64,000 nt of DNA from Pseudomonas benzenivorans (GTDB lineage: Bacteria > Pseudomonadota > Gammaproteobacteria > Pseudomonadales > Pseudomonadaceae): the NCBI RefSeq assembly GCF_900100495.1, contig NZ_FNCT01000014.1, positions 1 to 64,000 of the forward strand. Reading direction: 5' to 3'. Shown piece by piece: positions 49,661-58,847 of this stretch. Each line of letters starts with the position of its first letter. Position 1 is the first letter of the stretch. Under the pieces are notes generated by a model. That model was not told the origin of the DNA and searched no databases. It saw only the letters and a list, made by a program, of their open reading frames with translations. A program made the translations under genes and the position numbers.

Positions 49661-50653
49661 TCAACCTGGATGGCGGGCCTTCCACCACAGGCAGAACTCG
49701 TCCAGCGCCGTCCACAGGCTGACCTGCGGCTCATAGTCCAGGTACTGCCGGGCACGGCCGATATCCAGCGAGAAGTCCTTGGCCATCATTGCCACGCCAA
49801 GGCGCAGCAGGGTCGGCTCGGGACGCCCGGGCAACAGCTTGCACAGGCCTTCGTTGAGCGCCGCCGCGCCATAGGCCAGGGCGTAGGGCAGATGGCGGGT
49901 CACCGGCGGCAAATCCAGCTGGCGCAGCACGTAGTTGACCGCATCCCACAGCGGCACCGGCGCACCGTTGCTGATGTTGTAGGCCTTGCCCAGTGCCGGT
50001 CCGGCCGCCAGCAAGGCGCTGAACAGGGCATCGTTGAGATTCTGCACGCTGGTGAAGTCGACCTTGTTCAGGCCGTTGCCGATGATTGCCAGGCGGCCCT
50101 TGCGCTGCATGTTGATCAGCCGCGGGAAGATGCTGGTATCGCCGGCCCCGGTGACCGAGCGCGGACGCAACGCCAGCACCTCCAGGCCGAACTCCTGGGC
50201 GCCGAACACCTGCTGCTCGGCCAGGTACTTGGTCTTGCCGTAGTGATCGAAGAAGCGCGTGGGCACCTGCTCCTCGTTGATCCCGACATGCGCTTGCCCA
50301 TCGAAATAGATCGACGGCGACGACAGGTGCACCAGCCGCCGCACATGCTGCTTCAAGCAGCCCTCGATGACGTTCTCGGTGACCAGCACGTTGGCCTGGT
50401 GGAAGTACTGGTAGCTGCCCCAGGTGCCCACCGCACCGGCGCAATGCACCACCGCCTCGACGTCCTGGCACAGCCGCAGCACCAGGTCCGGGTCGCCCAG
50501 GTCGCCCTGGACGAACTCGGCGCCGCGCTTGACCAGGTGCTCCACACCTTGCGCCCGGCGCCCGTTGACCCGCACCGCGAGGCCCTGCTCCAGGGCGAAG
50601 CGGGCGAAACGTCCGCCGATAAAGCCGCTGGCCCCGGTTACCAGAATCTTCAT
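49661..50653 (-). CDS. NAD-dependent epimerase / 3-beta-HSD-like oxidoreductase
   Basis: A 330-residue extended SDR: TGASGFIGGRFARFALEQG at the N-terminus, catalytic S in LVHLSSPSIYFDG and Y-x3-K in HYGKTKYLAE. It resembles 3-beta-hydroxysteroid dehydrogenase/NAD-epimerase proteins that act on hydrophobic alcohols. It is divergent from the saccharopine-dehydrogenase-like gene. The substrate is unknown. Confidence 0.85.
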   Translation of the reverse strand: MKILVTGASGFIGGRFARFALEQGLAVRVNGRRAQGVEHLVKRGAEFVQGDLGDPDLVLRLCQDVEAVVHCAGAVGTWGSYQYFHQANVLVTENVIEGCLKQHVRRLVHLSSPSIYFDGQAHVGINEEQVPTRFFDHYGKTKYLAEQQVFGAQEFGLEVLALRPRSVTGAGDTSIFPRLINMQRKGRLAIIGNGLNKVDFTSVQNLNDALFSALLAAGPALGKAYNISNGAPVPLWDAVNYVLRQLDLPPVTRHLPYALAYGAAALNEGLCKLLPGRPEPTLLRLGVAMMAKDFSLDIGRARQYLDYEPQVSLWTALDEFCLWWKARHPG

Positions 50654-50830
50654 TGCCCTACCTCATGCTGCCCTGTCGTTCGCGCACTCTAGCAGCGCCG
50701 CCGGCCGATCGCCGTGTCGCAACACGCCAGAACAGCGACCCTGGAACCCGGCGGCCATCCGTTGGAGGGGCGACAGACGGCATAACGACTACGCTGTTAC
50801 CCAGCGCATCCGCCACGACAGGAATCCACC

Positions 50831-51889
50831 ATGGCCAAGCAACACTGGATGATCTATGGCGCCAACGGCTATACCGGCCACCTGCTGGCCGCCGAGGCAC
50901 GGCGCCAAGGGCTGACGCCGATCCTCGCCGGACGCAACCCGGCGGCGGTGCACGCGCTGGGCAGCCGGCTCGGCCTGGAGTGCCGGATCTTCGATCTCCA
51001 GCAGCGCGAACGGGCGCTCGAAGCATTGGCCGATGTGGCGGTGCTCGCCCACTGCGCCGGGCCCTTCTCCGCCACCAGCGCGCCGCTGCTCGACGCCTGC
51101 CTGGCCAGCGCCACCCACTACACCGACATCACCGGCGAGATCGGCGTATTCGAAGCGGCCCATGCCCGCGATGAGCAGGCGCGCGCGTCGGGCGTGGTGG
51201 TCTGCCCCGGCGTCGGCTTCGACGTGATGCCCAGCGACTGCCTGGCCGCCTGCCTGCACCAGGCGCTGCCGGATGCCACGCAGCTGGCGCTGGGTTTCGA
51301 CAGTTCCAGCGGGCTGTCGCCGGGCACCGCGAGAACCGCCGTGGAAGGCCTCAAGTTCGGCGGCAAGGTGCGCCGCGCCGGGATCATCAGCGACGTGCCG
51401 CTGGGCCACAAGCGCCGCAGCATCGACTTCGGCCGCGGCGACAAGACCGCGGTGACCATCCCCTGGGGCGATGTGGCGACCGCCTACTACTCCACCGGCA
51501 TCGGCACTATCGAGGTCTACCTGCCGGCGCCGGCGACCCTGGCCATCGGCATGCGCCTGCTCGATCCGCTGCGCCCGCTGCTCGGCCTGGATGTCGTGCA
51601 GGACTGGCTCAAGCGCCTGGTCGACAGGCGCGTGCACGGCCCCGACCAGGCCGCCCGCGAACGTCAGCGCAGCTGGCTGTGGGGCGAGGCGCGCAACGCC
51701 GCCGGCGCGGTGAAGACCGCCCGCCTGGAAACCGCCAACGGCTACGAGGTGACCGTGCAGGGCGTGTTGTTGGCGGTACGCCACCTGCTCGCCTACGACG
51801 GCCCCGGCGGCTACTTCACCCCCGCGCAGTTGCTCGGCGCACGCTGCGTGGAGCAGCTGCCGGGGTCGGGCAAGATCAGCATCTCCTAA
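50831..51889 (+). CDS. Saccharopine dehydrogenase-like (trans-acting enoyl reductase family)
   Basis: A 352-residue NAD(P)-binding protein: MIYGANGYTGHLLAAEA at the N-terminus, then VLAHCAGPFSATSAPLLDACLASATHYTDITGEIGVFE and PGVGFDVMPSDC. This is the saccharopine dehydrogenase-like subfamily that includes mycobacterial trans-acting enoyl reductases, which act on hydrophobic substrates. AGGA precedes the ATG. It ends 22 bp before the convergent argP-like gene. Confidence 0.83.
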   Translation: MAKQHWMIYGANGYTGHLLAAEARRQGLTPILAGRNPAAVHALGSRLGLECRIFDLQQRERALEALADVAVLAHCAGPFSATSAPLLDACLASATHYTDITGEIGVFEAAHARDEQARASGVVVCPGVGFDVMPSDCLAACLHQALPDATQLALGFDSSSGLSPGTARTAVEGLKFGGKVRRAGIISDVPLGHKRRSIDFGRGDKTAVTIPWGDVATAYYSTGIGTIEVYLPAPATLAIGMRLLDPLRPLLGLDVVQDWLKRLVDRRVHGPDQAARERQRSWLWGEARNAAGAVKTARLETANGYEVTVQGVLLAVRHLLAYDGPGGYFTPAQLLGARCVEQLPGSGKISIS

Positions 51890-51910
51890 CCTCCCGCGCA
51901 GCCAACCCAC

Positions 51911-52804
51911 TCACAACGGCGGCACCAGGCACTCGGCTGCCACTTTGCGCAGGTGCCCGGTCAAGCGGTTGAACAACTCGCCGCCGTTGCGCCAGTGATG
52001 CCAGTACAGCGGCACGTCGATCGGCCGCCCGCCGATCAGCTCGAGCAACTCGCCACGCGCCAGCTCGTCGAGCACCTGCTGTTCCGGCACCAGGCCCCAG
52101 CCGAGGCCGCCTTCGGTCAGGCGCACGAAGCCTTCCGACGACGGGCACAGGTGATGGATGAAGCCGCCCTCGACGCCCAGCGCGGCCAGGTAGCGGTGCT
52201 GCAGCAGGTCGTCCGGGCCGAAGACGATGGCCGGCACCCGGGCCAGCATCGCCGGCGTCACGCCGTGGGGGAAATGCCGGGCGATGAAGGCCGGGCTGGC
52301 CAGCGCCCGATAGCGCATGGCGCCCAGGGCCACGGAGCGGGCCCCGGCCACCGGGCGCTCGGCCGCGCAGACGCAGGCCGCCACCTCGCCGGCACGCATG
52401 CGCTTGAGGCCGACGTCCTGGTCCTCCACCACCAGGTCCAGCAGCACCCGATGCTCGGCACAGAACGCGCCGACCGCAGCGGCCCACCAGGTCGCCAGGC
52501 TGTCGGCGTTGAGGGCGATGCGCAGGCGCTCGGGCAAGGTTCCCTCGTCCAGCGCCGGCACCTGGCCCTGCAGGTCGCGCTCGAGCAGGCGCACCTGCTG
52601 CACATGGTTGAGCAGACGCCGACCGATCTCCGTGGGGGTCGGCGGCGTGGCGCGCACCAGCACCGGCTGGCCGACCCGCGCCTCGAGCAGCTTGATCCGC
52701 TGCGACACCGCCGACTGCGACAGGCCCAGCACCTGGGCGGCGCGCTCGAAGCCGGCCTGCTCCACCACCGCGGCCAGCGCCGCCAGCAGTTTGTAATCGA
52801 ACAA
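51911..52804 (-). CDS. argP: LysR-type regulator ArgP (IciA)
   Basis: A 297-residue LysR regulator beginning FDYKLLAALAAVVEQAGFERAAQVLGLSQSAVSQRIKLLEARVGQPVLVRATPPTPTEIGRRLLNHVQQVRLLE (in parts), a hallmark of ArgP, which activates basic amino-acid export in response to arginine and lysine. A TTG start is used, with AGGAG eight bases upstream. It is divergent from an ACT-domain gene and a LysE/ArgO exporter, its expected target. Confidence 0.9.
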   Translation of the reverse strand: MFDYKLLAALAAVVEQAGFERAAQVLGLSQSAVSQRIKLLEARVGQPVLVRATPPTPTEIGRRLLNHVQQVRLLERDLQGQVPALDEGTLPERLRIALNADSLATWWAAAVGAFCAEHRVLLDLVVEDQDVGLKRMRAGEVAACVCAAERPVAGARSVALGAMRYRALASPAFIARHFPHGVTPAMLARVPAIVFGPDDLLQHRYLAALGVEGGFIHHLCPSSEGFVRLTEGGLGWGLVPEQQVLDELARGELLELIGGRPIDVPLYWHHWRNGGELFNRLTGHLRKVAAECLVPPL

Positions 52805-52904
52805 ATCAGTTCTCCTAATGAGCGATCAGCAAGATTGCTTTTTCTTATACAGCCAAGCGCAGCAGACTGGCCACATCCCAAGCCCCTCACTCAAGGAAAT
52901 CACC

Positions 52905-53306
52905 ATGGCCGGCGAGACTTCGCTTCCCACCCTGCTGCGCAACATGAACCCGCGGCTGAACGACGGCGACTACGTGTTCTGCTGCCTGACCGATGCCGAA
53001 CAACTGGCCGGCGTAGCACCGCTCGGCAGCTTCCGCGAACGCGAGGGGCTGACCGCGATCCTGCCGCGCCAGCAGGCCGAGCGGCTGCAGCTGGCGTTCG
53101 ACCATGTCGCCGCCTGGATCACCCTCGAGGTGCACTCGGCGCTCAGCGCGGTCGGCCTCACCGCCACAGTGGCCACGGCCCTGGCCGCCCATGGCATCAG
53201 CTGCAACCTGATCGCCGGCTACCACCACGACCACCTGTTCGTCGCCCAAGCCGATGGCCCGCGCGCCGTGGCGGTGCTGCAGCAGTTGGCGAAGCAGGCG
53301 GAGTGA
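52905..53306 (+). CDS. ACT-domain protein
   Basis: A 133-residue protein with an N-terminal strand-helix region (LPTLLRNMNPRLNDGDYVFCCLTDAEQLAG) and a C-terminal ACT fold (VGLTATVATALAAHGISCNLIAGYHHDHLFVAQADGPRAVAVLQQL) that would bind an amino acid. The start is at ATG 52905 with AAGGA upstream. It lies between argP and the exporter and is probably co-transcribed with the exporter, five bases away. Confidence 0.85.
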   Translation: MAGETSLPTLLRNMNPRLNDGDYVFCCLTDAEQLAGVAPLGSFREREGLTAILPRQQAERLQLAFDHVAAWITLEVHSALSAVGLTATVATALAAHGISCNLIAGYHHDHLFVAQADGPRAVAVLQQLAKQAE

Positions 53307-53311
53307 CGCGC

Positions 53312-53923
53312 ATGTGGCAGAGCTATAGCAACGGTTTGCTGGTCGCCGCCGGGCTGATCATCGCCCTCGGCGCGCAGAACGCCTTCGTCCTGGCGCAGAG
53401 CCTGCGCCGCGAGCATCACCTGCCGGTGGCCGTGCTCTGCGTGGTCTGCGACGCCCTGCTGGTCGCCGCCGGGGTGTTCGGCCTGGCCGCGCTACTGGCG
53501 CAAAGCCCGCTGCTGCTGGGCATCGCCCGCTGGGGCGGCACCGCCTTCCTGCTCTGGTACGGCGGCCGGGCCCTGCTGCGCGCCTGCCGGCCCCAGGGCC
53601 TGGATCAGTTGGCGCAGTCCGCTCCGCGCTCGCGCCGCGCGGTGCTGCTCGCCGCCCTGGCGGTGACCCTGCTCAACCCGCACGTGTACCTCGACACCGT
53701 GCTGCTGATCGGCTCGCTCGGCGCCCAGCAGGCCGTGCCTGGCGCCTATGCCCTGGGCGCGGCCAGCGCCTCGCTGCTGTGGTTCTTCAGCCTGGCGCTC
53801 GGCGCCGCCTGGCTGGCGCCCTGGCTGGCGCGGCCGACCACCTGGCGGCTGATCGACCTGGCGGTGGCGTTGATGATGCTGAGCATCGCCTGGCAGTTGC
53901 TGGCCAATCCCGGCCTGGCCTGA
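53312..53923 (+). CDS. argO: LysE/ArgO-family basic amino-acid exporter
   Basis: A 203-residue inner-membrane exporter with six hydrophobic helices. LIIALGAQNAFVLAQSLRREHHLPVAVLCVVCDALLVAAGVFGLA (in parts) and VTLLNPHVYLDTVLLIGSLGAQQ are LysE family signatures. It pumps out excess arginine or lysine. ArgP divergently upstream supports this. Confidence 0.92.
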   Translation: MWQSYSNGLLVAAGLIIALGAQNAFVLAQSLRREHHLPVAVLCVVCDALLVAAGVFGLAALLAQSPLLLGIARWGGTAFLLWYGGRALLRACRPQGLDQLAQSAPRSRRAVLLAALAVTLLNPHVYLDTVLLIGSLGAQQAVPGAYALGAASASLLWFFSLALGAAWLAPWLARPTTWRLIDLAVALMMLSIAWQLLANPGLA

Positions 53924-53981
53924 ACCGCCCAGCCGGGCCGCCGGGGCCAGCCGCGCGTTGGTTTTCCACACAGTTGCCGCG

Positions 53982-54046
53982 TGTTTAAGCCGCGGACCCG
54001 GTGCTATGATTCCGGGCTCGCGGCGCAAGGAGAAAACTCCCGCCGC
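53982..54046 (+). promoter_or_regulatory. sodB promoter with 5' hairpin
   Basis: TATGAT (54005-54010) is a good -10; the -35 is weak. From 54020 to 54046 GCGGCG..GGAG-AAAA-CTCC.GCCGC folds into a stem near the expected 5' end of the transcript. Confidence 0.5.
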
Positions 54047-54108
54047 TGATATGGCCGCCCGTGATCGGCTTCGCGAACACCGCACCTGACCTGATTAGGA
54101 GATCAACC

Positions 54109-54690
54109 ATGGCTTTCGAATTGCCGCCACTGCCTTACGCTTACGATGCCCTGCAGCCGCACATTTCCCAGGAAACCCTGGAATACCACCACGACAAGCA
54201 CCACAACACCTACGTGGTCAACCTGAACAACCTGGTGCCCGGCACCGAGTTCGAAGGCAAGACCCTGGAAGAGATCGTCAAGACCTCCTCGGGCGGCATC
54301 TTCAATAACGCCGCCCAGGTGTGGAACCACACCTTCTACTGGAACTGCATGAGCCCGAACGGCGGTGGCCAGCCGACTGGCGCCCTGGCCGACGCGATCA
54401 ACGCGGCGTTCGGTTCCTTCGACAAGTTCAAGGAAGAGTTCAGCAAGGTTTCCATCGGCACCTTCGGCTCCGGCTGGGGCTGGCTGGTGAAGAAGGCCGA
54501 CGGCTCCCTGGCCCTGGCCAGCACCATCGGCGCCGGTTGCCCGCTGACCAGCGGCGACACCCCGCTGCTGACCTGCGACGTGTGGGAACACGCCTACTAC
54601 ATCGACTACCGCAACCTGCGTCCGAAGTACGTCGAGGCCTTCTGGAACCTGGTCAACTGGGACTTCGTAGCCAAGAACTACGCTGCCTAA
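54109..54690 (+). CDS. sodB: Iron superoxide dismutase
   Basis: A 193-residue cytoplasmic dismutase converting superoxide to O2 and H2O2. Metal ligands are H27 (EYHHDKHH), the His in VWNHTFYW, and Asp and His in CDVWEHAYYIDYRN. AAQVWNHTFYW with Gln and FGSGWGWL fit the iron rather than the manganese form. AGGAG seven bases before the ATG sets the start; the length is normal. A strong terminator follows. Confidence 0.97.
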   Translation: MAFELPPLPYAYDALQPHISQETLEYHHDKHHNTYVVNLNNLVPGTEFEGKTLEEIVKTSSGGIFNNAAQVWNHTFYWNCMSPNGGGQPTGALADAINAAFGSFDKFKEEFSKVSIGTFGSGWGWLVKKADGSLALASTIGAGCPLTSGDTPLLTCDVWEHAYYIDYRNLRPKYVEAFWNLVNWDFVAKNYAA

Positions 54691-54708
54691 GACCCGCGTC
54701 CACGCACA

Positions 54709-54740
54709 AGAAACCCGGCCGATGCCGGGTTTTTTGTTTT
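54709..54740 (+). terminator. Intrinsic terminator after sodB
   Basis: AAACCCGGC (54711-54719) and GCCGGGTTT (54724-54732) with a 4-nt loop and a following run of T. Confidence 0.92.
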
Positions 54741-55005
54741 CTACCGGGCCGCGCCGGCGAGCCGCGCTCGACCGTCGAGCCGCCGGGACTGCACCCCATT
54801 CGGCAATAAATCCGCGAATAGCGCTCAAGTCCCGGACACCTCGCACCGACACAGAGTGCAGGTGCAGTCAAAGCCCTGGTCTTGCCGGCGCCGCGCAGGA
54901 TGCTGGCACAACGGCGCGCGCCGTAATGGCCCTTTGACGGCAACCGTGAGTTTGCCAATACTCTCACCGATCTGACGCATCCGACATCGAACAAGGAATC
55001 GCCAT
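54741..55005. other. sodB-bifA intergenic region, no gene seen
   Basis: About 265 bp with no coding frame or clear palindrome. It should contain the bifA promoter. AAGGA at 54993-54997 precedes the TTG start of bifA. Confidence 0.5.
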
Positions 55006-57069
55006 TTGAAGTTGGAACTCAAGAACAGCCTGTCTCTGAAGTTGCTGCGGGTGGTACTGCTGGCGGCGCTGGTCGTCGGTGTGGTGTTGAGTTGCGCACA
55101 GATCGTCTTCGACGCCTACAAGACCCGCCAGGCCGTGGACGCCGATGCCCAGCGCATTCTCGGGATGTTCCGCGATCCCTCGACCCAGGCGGTCTACAGC
55201 CTGGATCGCGAGATGGGCATGCAGGTCATCGAAGGCTTGTTCCAACACGAATCGGTGCGCGAGGCCGCCATCGGCCATCCCAACGAGCCGATGCTGGCGG
55301 AAAAGACCCGCGACCCGGTGCAGCTGCCCACCCGCTGGCTGACCGACCCGATCCTCGGCAAGGAGCAGCGCTTCACCACCCAACTGGTCGGCCGCGGCCC
55401 CTACAGCGAGTATTACGGCGACCTCAGCATCACCCTCGACACCGCCCCCTATGGCGAAGACTTCGTCATGAGCTCGGTGATCATCTTCATCTCCGGCGTG
55501 TTGCGCGCCCTGGCCATGGGCCTGGTGCTGTACCTGGTCTACCACCTGCTGCTGACCAAACCGCTGTCGAAGATCATCGAGCACCTGAGCCAGATCAACC
55601 CCGACCGCCCGAGCGCGCACAAGCTGCCGATGCTCAAAGGCAACGAGAAGAACGAACTCGGCCTGTGGATCAACACCGCCAACCAGTTGCTCTCCTCCAT
55701 CGAACGCAACACCCACCTGCGCCGCGAGGCGGAGAACAGCCTGCTGCGCATGGCCCAGTACGACTTCCTCACCGGCCTGCCGAACCGCCAGCAACTGCAG
55801 CAGCAACTCGACCAGATTCTCGAGGATGCCGGCCGCCTGCAGCGCCGGGTCGCCGTGCTGTGCGTGGGCCTGGACGACTTCAAGGGCATCAACGAACAGT
55901 TCAGCTACCAGACCGGCGATCAGCTGCTACTGGCCCTGTCCGATCGCCTGCGCAGCCACAGCGGCCGCCTCGGCGCCCTGGCGCGCCTGGGCGGCGACCA
56001 GTTCGCCCTGGTCCAGGCCGACATCGAACAGCCCTACGAGGCCGCCGAACTGGCGCAGAGCGTGCTGGACGACCTGGAAATCCCGTTCACCCTCGACCAG
56101 CAGGAAGTGCGCCTGCGCGCCACCATCGGCATCACCCTGTTCCCCGAGGACGGCGACAGCACCGAGAAACTGCTGCAGAAAGCCGAGCAGACCATGACCC
56201 TGGCCAAGAGCCGTTCACGCAACCGCTACCAGTTCTATATCGCCAGCGTCGACAGCGAAATGCGCCGGCGCCGCGAGCTGGAGAAGGACCTGCGCGAAGC
56301 CCTGCCGCTGAACCAGCTGCACCTGGTCTATCAACCGCAGGTGGACTACCGCGACCACCGCGTGGTCGGCGTCGAGGCGCTGCTGCGCTGGCAGCACCCG
56401 CAACACGGCCTGGTCCCGCCGGACCTGTTCATCCCGCTGGCCGAGCAGAACGGCACCATCATCGCGATCGGCGAATGGATCCTCGACCAGGCCTGCCAGC
56501 AACTGCGCGAGTGGCACGACCAGGGCTTCAGCGAGCTGCGCATGGCGGTCAACCTGTCCACCGTGCAGCTGCACCACGCCGAGCTGCCGCGGGTGGTCAA
56601 CAACCTGATGCAGGTCTACCGCCTGCCGCCGCGCTGCCTGGAGCTGGAAGTCACCGAAACCGGCCTGATGGAAGACATCACCACCGCCGCCCAGCACCTG
56701 CTCAGCCTGCGCCGCTCGGGGGCGCTGATCGCCATCGACGACTTCGGCACCGGCTACTCCTCGCTGAGTTACCTGAAGAGCCTGCCGTTGGACAAGATCA
56801 AGATCGACAAGAGTTTCGTCCAGGACTTGCTGGAGGACGAGGACGACGCGACCATCGTGCGCGCCATCATCCAGTTGGGTAAGAGCCTGGGCATGCAGGT
56901 GATCGCCGAGGGCGTGGAAACCATCGAGCAGGAGGCCTACATCATCGCCCAGGGCTGCCACGAGGGTCAGGGCTACTTCTACAGCAAGCCGCTGCCGGCC
57001 CGCGAGCTGACCCTCTACCTCAAGCAGGCCCGGCGCCTCGCCAGCGCGAGCAACCCGGTCACCCTCTGA
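55006..57069 (+). CDS. bifA: Cyclic di-GMP phosphodiesterase BifA (GGDEF-EAL)
   Basis: A 687-residue inner-membrane phosphodiesterase, the length I recall for PAO1 BifA. Two membrane helices (about residues 13-30 and 158-180) flank a periplasmic domain. The GGDEF domain has the degenerate GGDQF (329-333), so it should not make c-di-GMP. The EAL domain has EALLRW (457-459) and intact DDFGTGYSSL for catalysis. BifA lowers c-di-GMP, promoting swarming and limiting biofilm. It uses a TTG start with AAGGA upstream, and its place after sodB matches PAO1. Confidence 0.95.
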   Translation: MKLELKNSLSLKLLRVVLLAALVVGVVLSCAQIVFDAYKTRQAVDADAQRILGMFRDPSTQAVYSLDREMGMQVIEGLFQHESVREAAIGHPNEPMLAEKTRDPVQLPTRWLTDPILGKEQRFTTQLVGRGPYSEYYGDLSITLDTAPYGEDFVMSSVIIFISGVLRALAMGLVLYLVYHLLLTKPLSKIIEHLSQINPDRPSAHKLPMLKGNEKNELGLWINTANQLLSSIERNTHLRREAENSLLRMAQYDFLTGLPNRQQLQQQLDQILEDAGRLQRRVAVLCVGLDDFKGINEQFSYQTGDQLLLALSDRLRSHSGRLGALARLGGDQFALVQADIEQPYEAAELAQSVLDDLEIPFTLDQQEVRLRATIGITLFPEDGDSTEKLLQKAEQTMTLAKSRSRNRYQFYIASVDSEMRRRRELEKDLREALPLNQLHLVYQPQVDYRDHRVVGVEALLRWQHPQHGLVPPDLFIPLAEQNGTIIAIGEWILDQACQQLREWHDQGFSELRMAVNLSTVQLHHAELPRVVNNLMQVYRLPPRCLELEVTETGLMEDITTAAQHLLSLRRSGALIAIDDFGTGYSSLSYLKSLPLDKIKIDKSFVQDLLEDEDDATIVRAIIQLGKSLGMQVIAEGVETIEQEAYIIAQGCHEGQGYFYSKPLPARELTLYLKQARRLASASNPVTL

Positions 57070-57075
57070 AGCCAG

Positions 57076-57152
57076 TAGGGTGCGCGGGGCCGCCTAGGCC
57101 ATGCGCACCACACCTCGAACTGCCGGCTGCCGTGGTGCGCACAGCGCACCCT
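57076..57152. repeat. TAGGGTGCGC inverted-repeat element, copy 4
   Basis: TAGGGTGCGCGGGGCCGCCTAGGCC on the left (in full shared with copy 2), and GTGGTGCGCACAGCGCACCCT on the right. It lies between the convergent bifA and GIDE-like genes, six bases past the bifA stop. Confidence 0.75.
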
Positions 57153-57164
57153 CCCCTGCAGCCT

Positions 57165-58061
57165 TCAGAAATACCGCACACCCAGCAACCAGGCCGTCGC
57201 CAAGGCTCCGACCAGGCACAGCACGGCGCCGCCGGCTGCTTGCCAGTAGAACTGCCGGGCCAACTCGTCTTCCCCGGCGCAGGACAGGATGAACGGCTGT
57301 GCCTCGCGCGGTTTGCCCATATGATGCTGCAGCGGTTGCCGGCTGTGCTGGCGATGGCGGTCCTCGGCTTCCAGTTGCGCCGCCAGGCGCACGCGGCGCC
57401 ACTCCTGCTCGTCCAGCTGGCCGTTGCCGTCGCTGTCGAAGCGCTGCAGCAAGCCGGCGAAATCGCCCTTCCAGGCCCGGATCACCTCGCCCTGCGTCGT
57501 CGCCAGATCGAGGCCCTGGCGGCCGCCGCCACTGCTGCGGAACTCGCCGATGGCGTACAGCGGCTGGCCGGCGTGCAAGCGCTCCTCGGTATAGCGATAG
57601 CTCTTGCCCGCCGCGAACAGCGCGGCCCAGCCGCTTTGCGCCGGCCCGCGCGGATGGCGCAGGCTGCCCCGCCACTGTTCGCGGGTCGAGGGCCGCACCT
57701 CGGCGCCGCGCGGGTCGATCAAGCAGCGCTCGGTCCCGTCATCCAGCACCAGCCAGCCCTCGCTGCTGCCGCTTTCGAGCAGCCGCCAGCTGCGACTCTT
57801 GCCGCTGGACTGGTACTCCTCGATCCTGAAGCGCCACCACAGGCAGGGCTTGCCGGTCAGCGGCGCGACTATCGCGGTGTCCGCCTGCTCGTGAAGTACG
57901 CCGTAGAACTCGACATAGCCCTGCGCCGCCGAGCGGATCTTCGAGGTCGGCGTATCCAGCAAATGCCGTGCCTGCGCCAGGCGCCGCAGGCACCACCAGG
58001 CACCGCCAGCGGTGGCGCCGACGGCGAACGCCAGGCCAGTGGCCAACTCTGCGGGCGCCAT
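57165..58061 (-). CDS. GIDE-domain-like membrane protein with EF-hand
   Basis: A 298-residue protein with a membrane helix at each end (about residues 8-25 and 275-295). The N-terminal half (IRSAAQGYVEFYGVLHEQADTAIVAPLTGKPCLWWRFRIEEYQ) resembles the GIDE domain. An EF-hand loop, FDSDGNGQLDEQEW (about residues 208-221), should bind calcium. It is directly downstream of lemA (3 bp gap) and probably works with it in the inner membrane. The E3-ligase label sometimes given to such proteins has no basis here. Confidence 0.78.
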   Translation of the reverse strand: MAPAELATGLAFAVGATAGGAWWCLRRLAQARHLLDTPTSKIRSAAQGYVEFYGVLHEQADTAIVAPLTGKPCLWWRFRIEEYQSSGKSRSWRLLESGSSEGWLVLDDGTERCLIDPRGAEVRPSTREQWRGSLRHPRGPAQSGWAALFAAGKSYRYTEERLHAGQPLYAIGEFRSSGGGRQGLDLATTQGEVIRAWKGDFAGLLQRFDSDGNGQLDEQEWRRVRLAAQLEAEDRHRQHSRQPLQHHMGKPREAQPFILSCAGEDELARQFYWQAAGGAVLCLVGALATAWLLGVRYF

Positions 58062-58064
58062 GAC

Positions 58065-58637
58065 TCAGCCGAACAGTGACTTGAGGTCGACGTCGGCCTT
58101 TTCCGCCTCGCTGAACTCCAGCAACACTGCCTCCTTGAAGGCGAAGGCCCGGGCGATCAGCACATCCGGGAACTGCTCGATGCGCACGTTGTTCAGGTTG
58201 ACCGCCTCGTTGTACAGCTCGCGACGGTCGGCGATGCCGTTCTCCAGGCCGCTGATGCGCTGCTGCAGATGCTGGAAGCTGTCGTTGGCCTTCAGCTCCG
58301 GGTAGTTCTCGGCCAGCGCGAACAACTGCCCGAGGCCGGCGCGCAGGCCGCTTTCCGCCTGGCCGAGGGCGCCGATGTCGGCCTTCTCGCGGGCATTGGC
58401 CACCGACTGGCGTGCGGCGATCACCCGCTCCAGGGTCGCGCCTTCGTACTGCATGTACTGCTTGCAGGTCTCCACCAGCTTGGGCAGCTCTTCATGGCGC
58501 TGCTTGAGCAGCACGTCGATATTCGCCCAGGCCTTGCTCACCCCATGCTTCAAGCGCACCAGACCGTTGTAGAGGATCACCGCATAGGCGGCGACGAGGA
58601 ACAGAATCACGACAACGGCGACGCTGGTGAGGCTCAT
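58065..58637 (-). CDS. LemA-family protein
   Basis: A 190-residue protein with an N-terminal membrane helix (VAVVVILFLVAAYAVILYNGLVRLKHGV) and the LemA helical bundle (AWANIDVLLKQRHEELPKLVETCKQYMQYEGATLERVIAARQSV; AENYPELKANDSFQHLQQRISGLENGIADRRELYNEAVNLNN in parts). The start at 58637 precedes the conserved helix. It is in one unit with the GIDE-like gene. Its function is unknown. Confidence 0.9.
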   Translation of the reverse strand: MSLTSVAVVVILFLVAAYAVILYNGLVRLKHGVSKAWANIDVLLKQRHEELPKLVETCKQYMQYEGATLERVIAARQSVANAREKADIGALGQAESGLRAGLGQLFALAENYPELKANDSFQHLQQRISGLENGIADRRELYNEAVNLNNVRIEQFPDVLIARAFAFKEAVLLEFSEAEKADVDLKSLFG

Positions 58638-58767
58638 GCGGTGTTCTCCATGGATTGCGGGCCAGGCGGGCGGAATGCGTGCCGGCATTCTAACGGCATC
58701 GCCCGCGCGGCACGCAGACCCCGCGCACGAGTTTTATGCGATTCAGGCGCAACGACCCTTTGCGCAA

Positions 58768-58786
58768 AATGCAAATCTTTCGCATT
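58768..58786 (+). promoter_or_regulatory. Fur box upstream of icmP
   Basis: AATGCAAAT, one base, TTTCGCATT is a 9-1-9 imperfect dyad of the kind Fur binds in Pseudomonas. It lies 62 bp before the icmP start codon. Confidence 0.65.
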
Positions 58787-58847
58787 ATGTTGCAGTTTTA
58801 CGTGCGCAGCCGCGTACGTCTCCCACTAACACGCAAAGGATTTCGTC

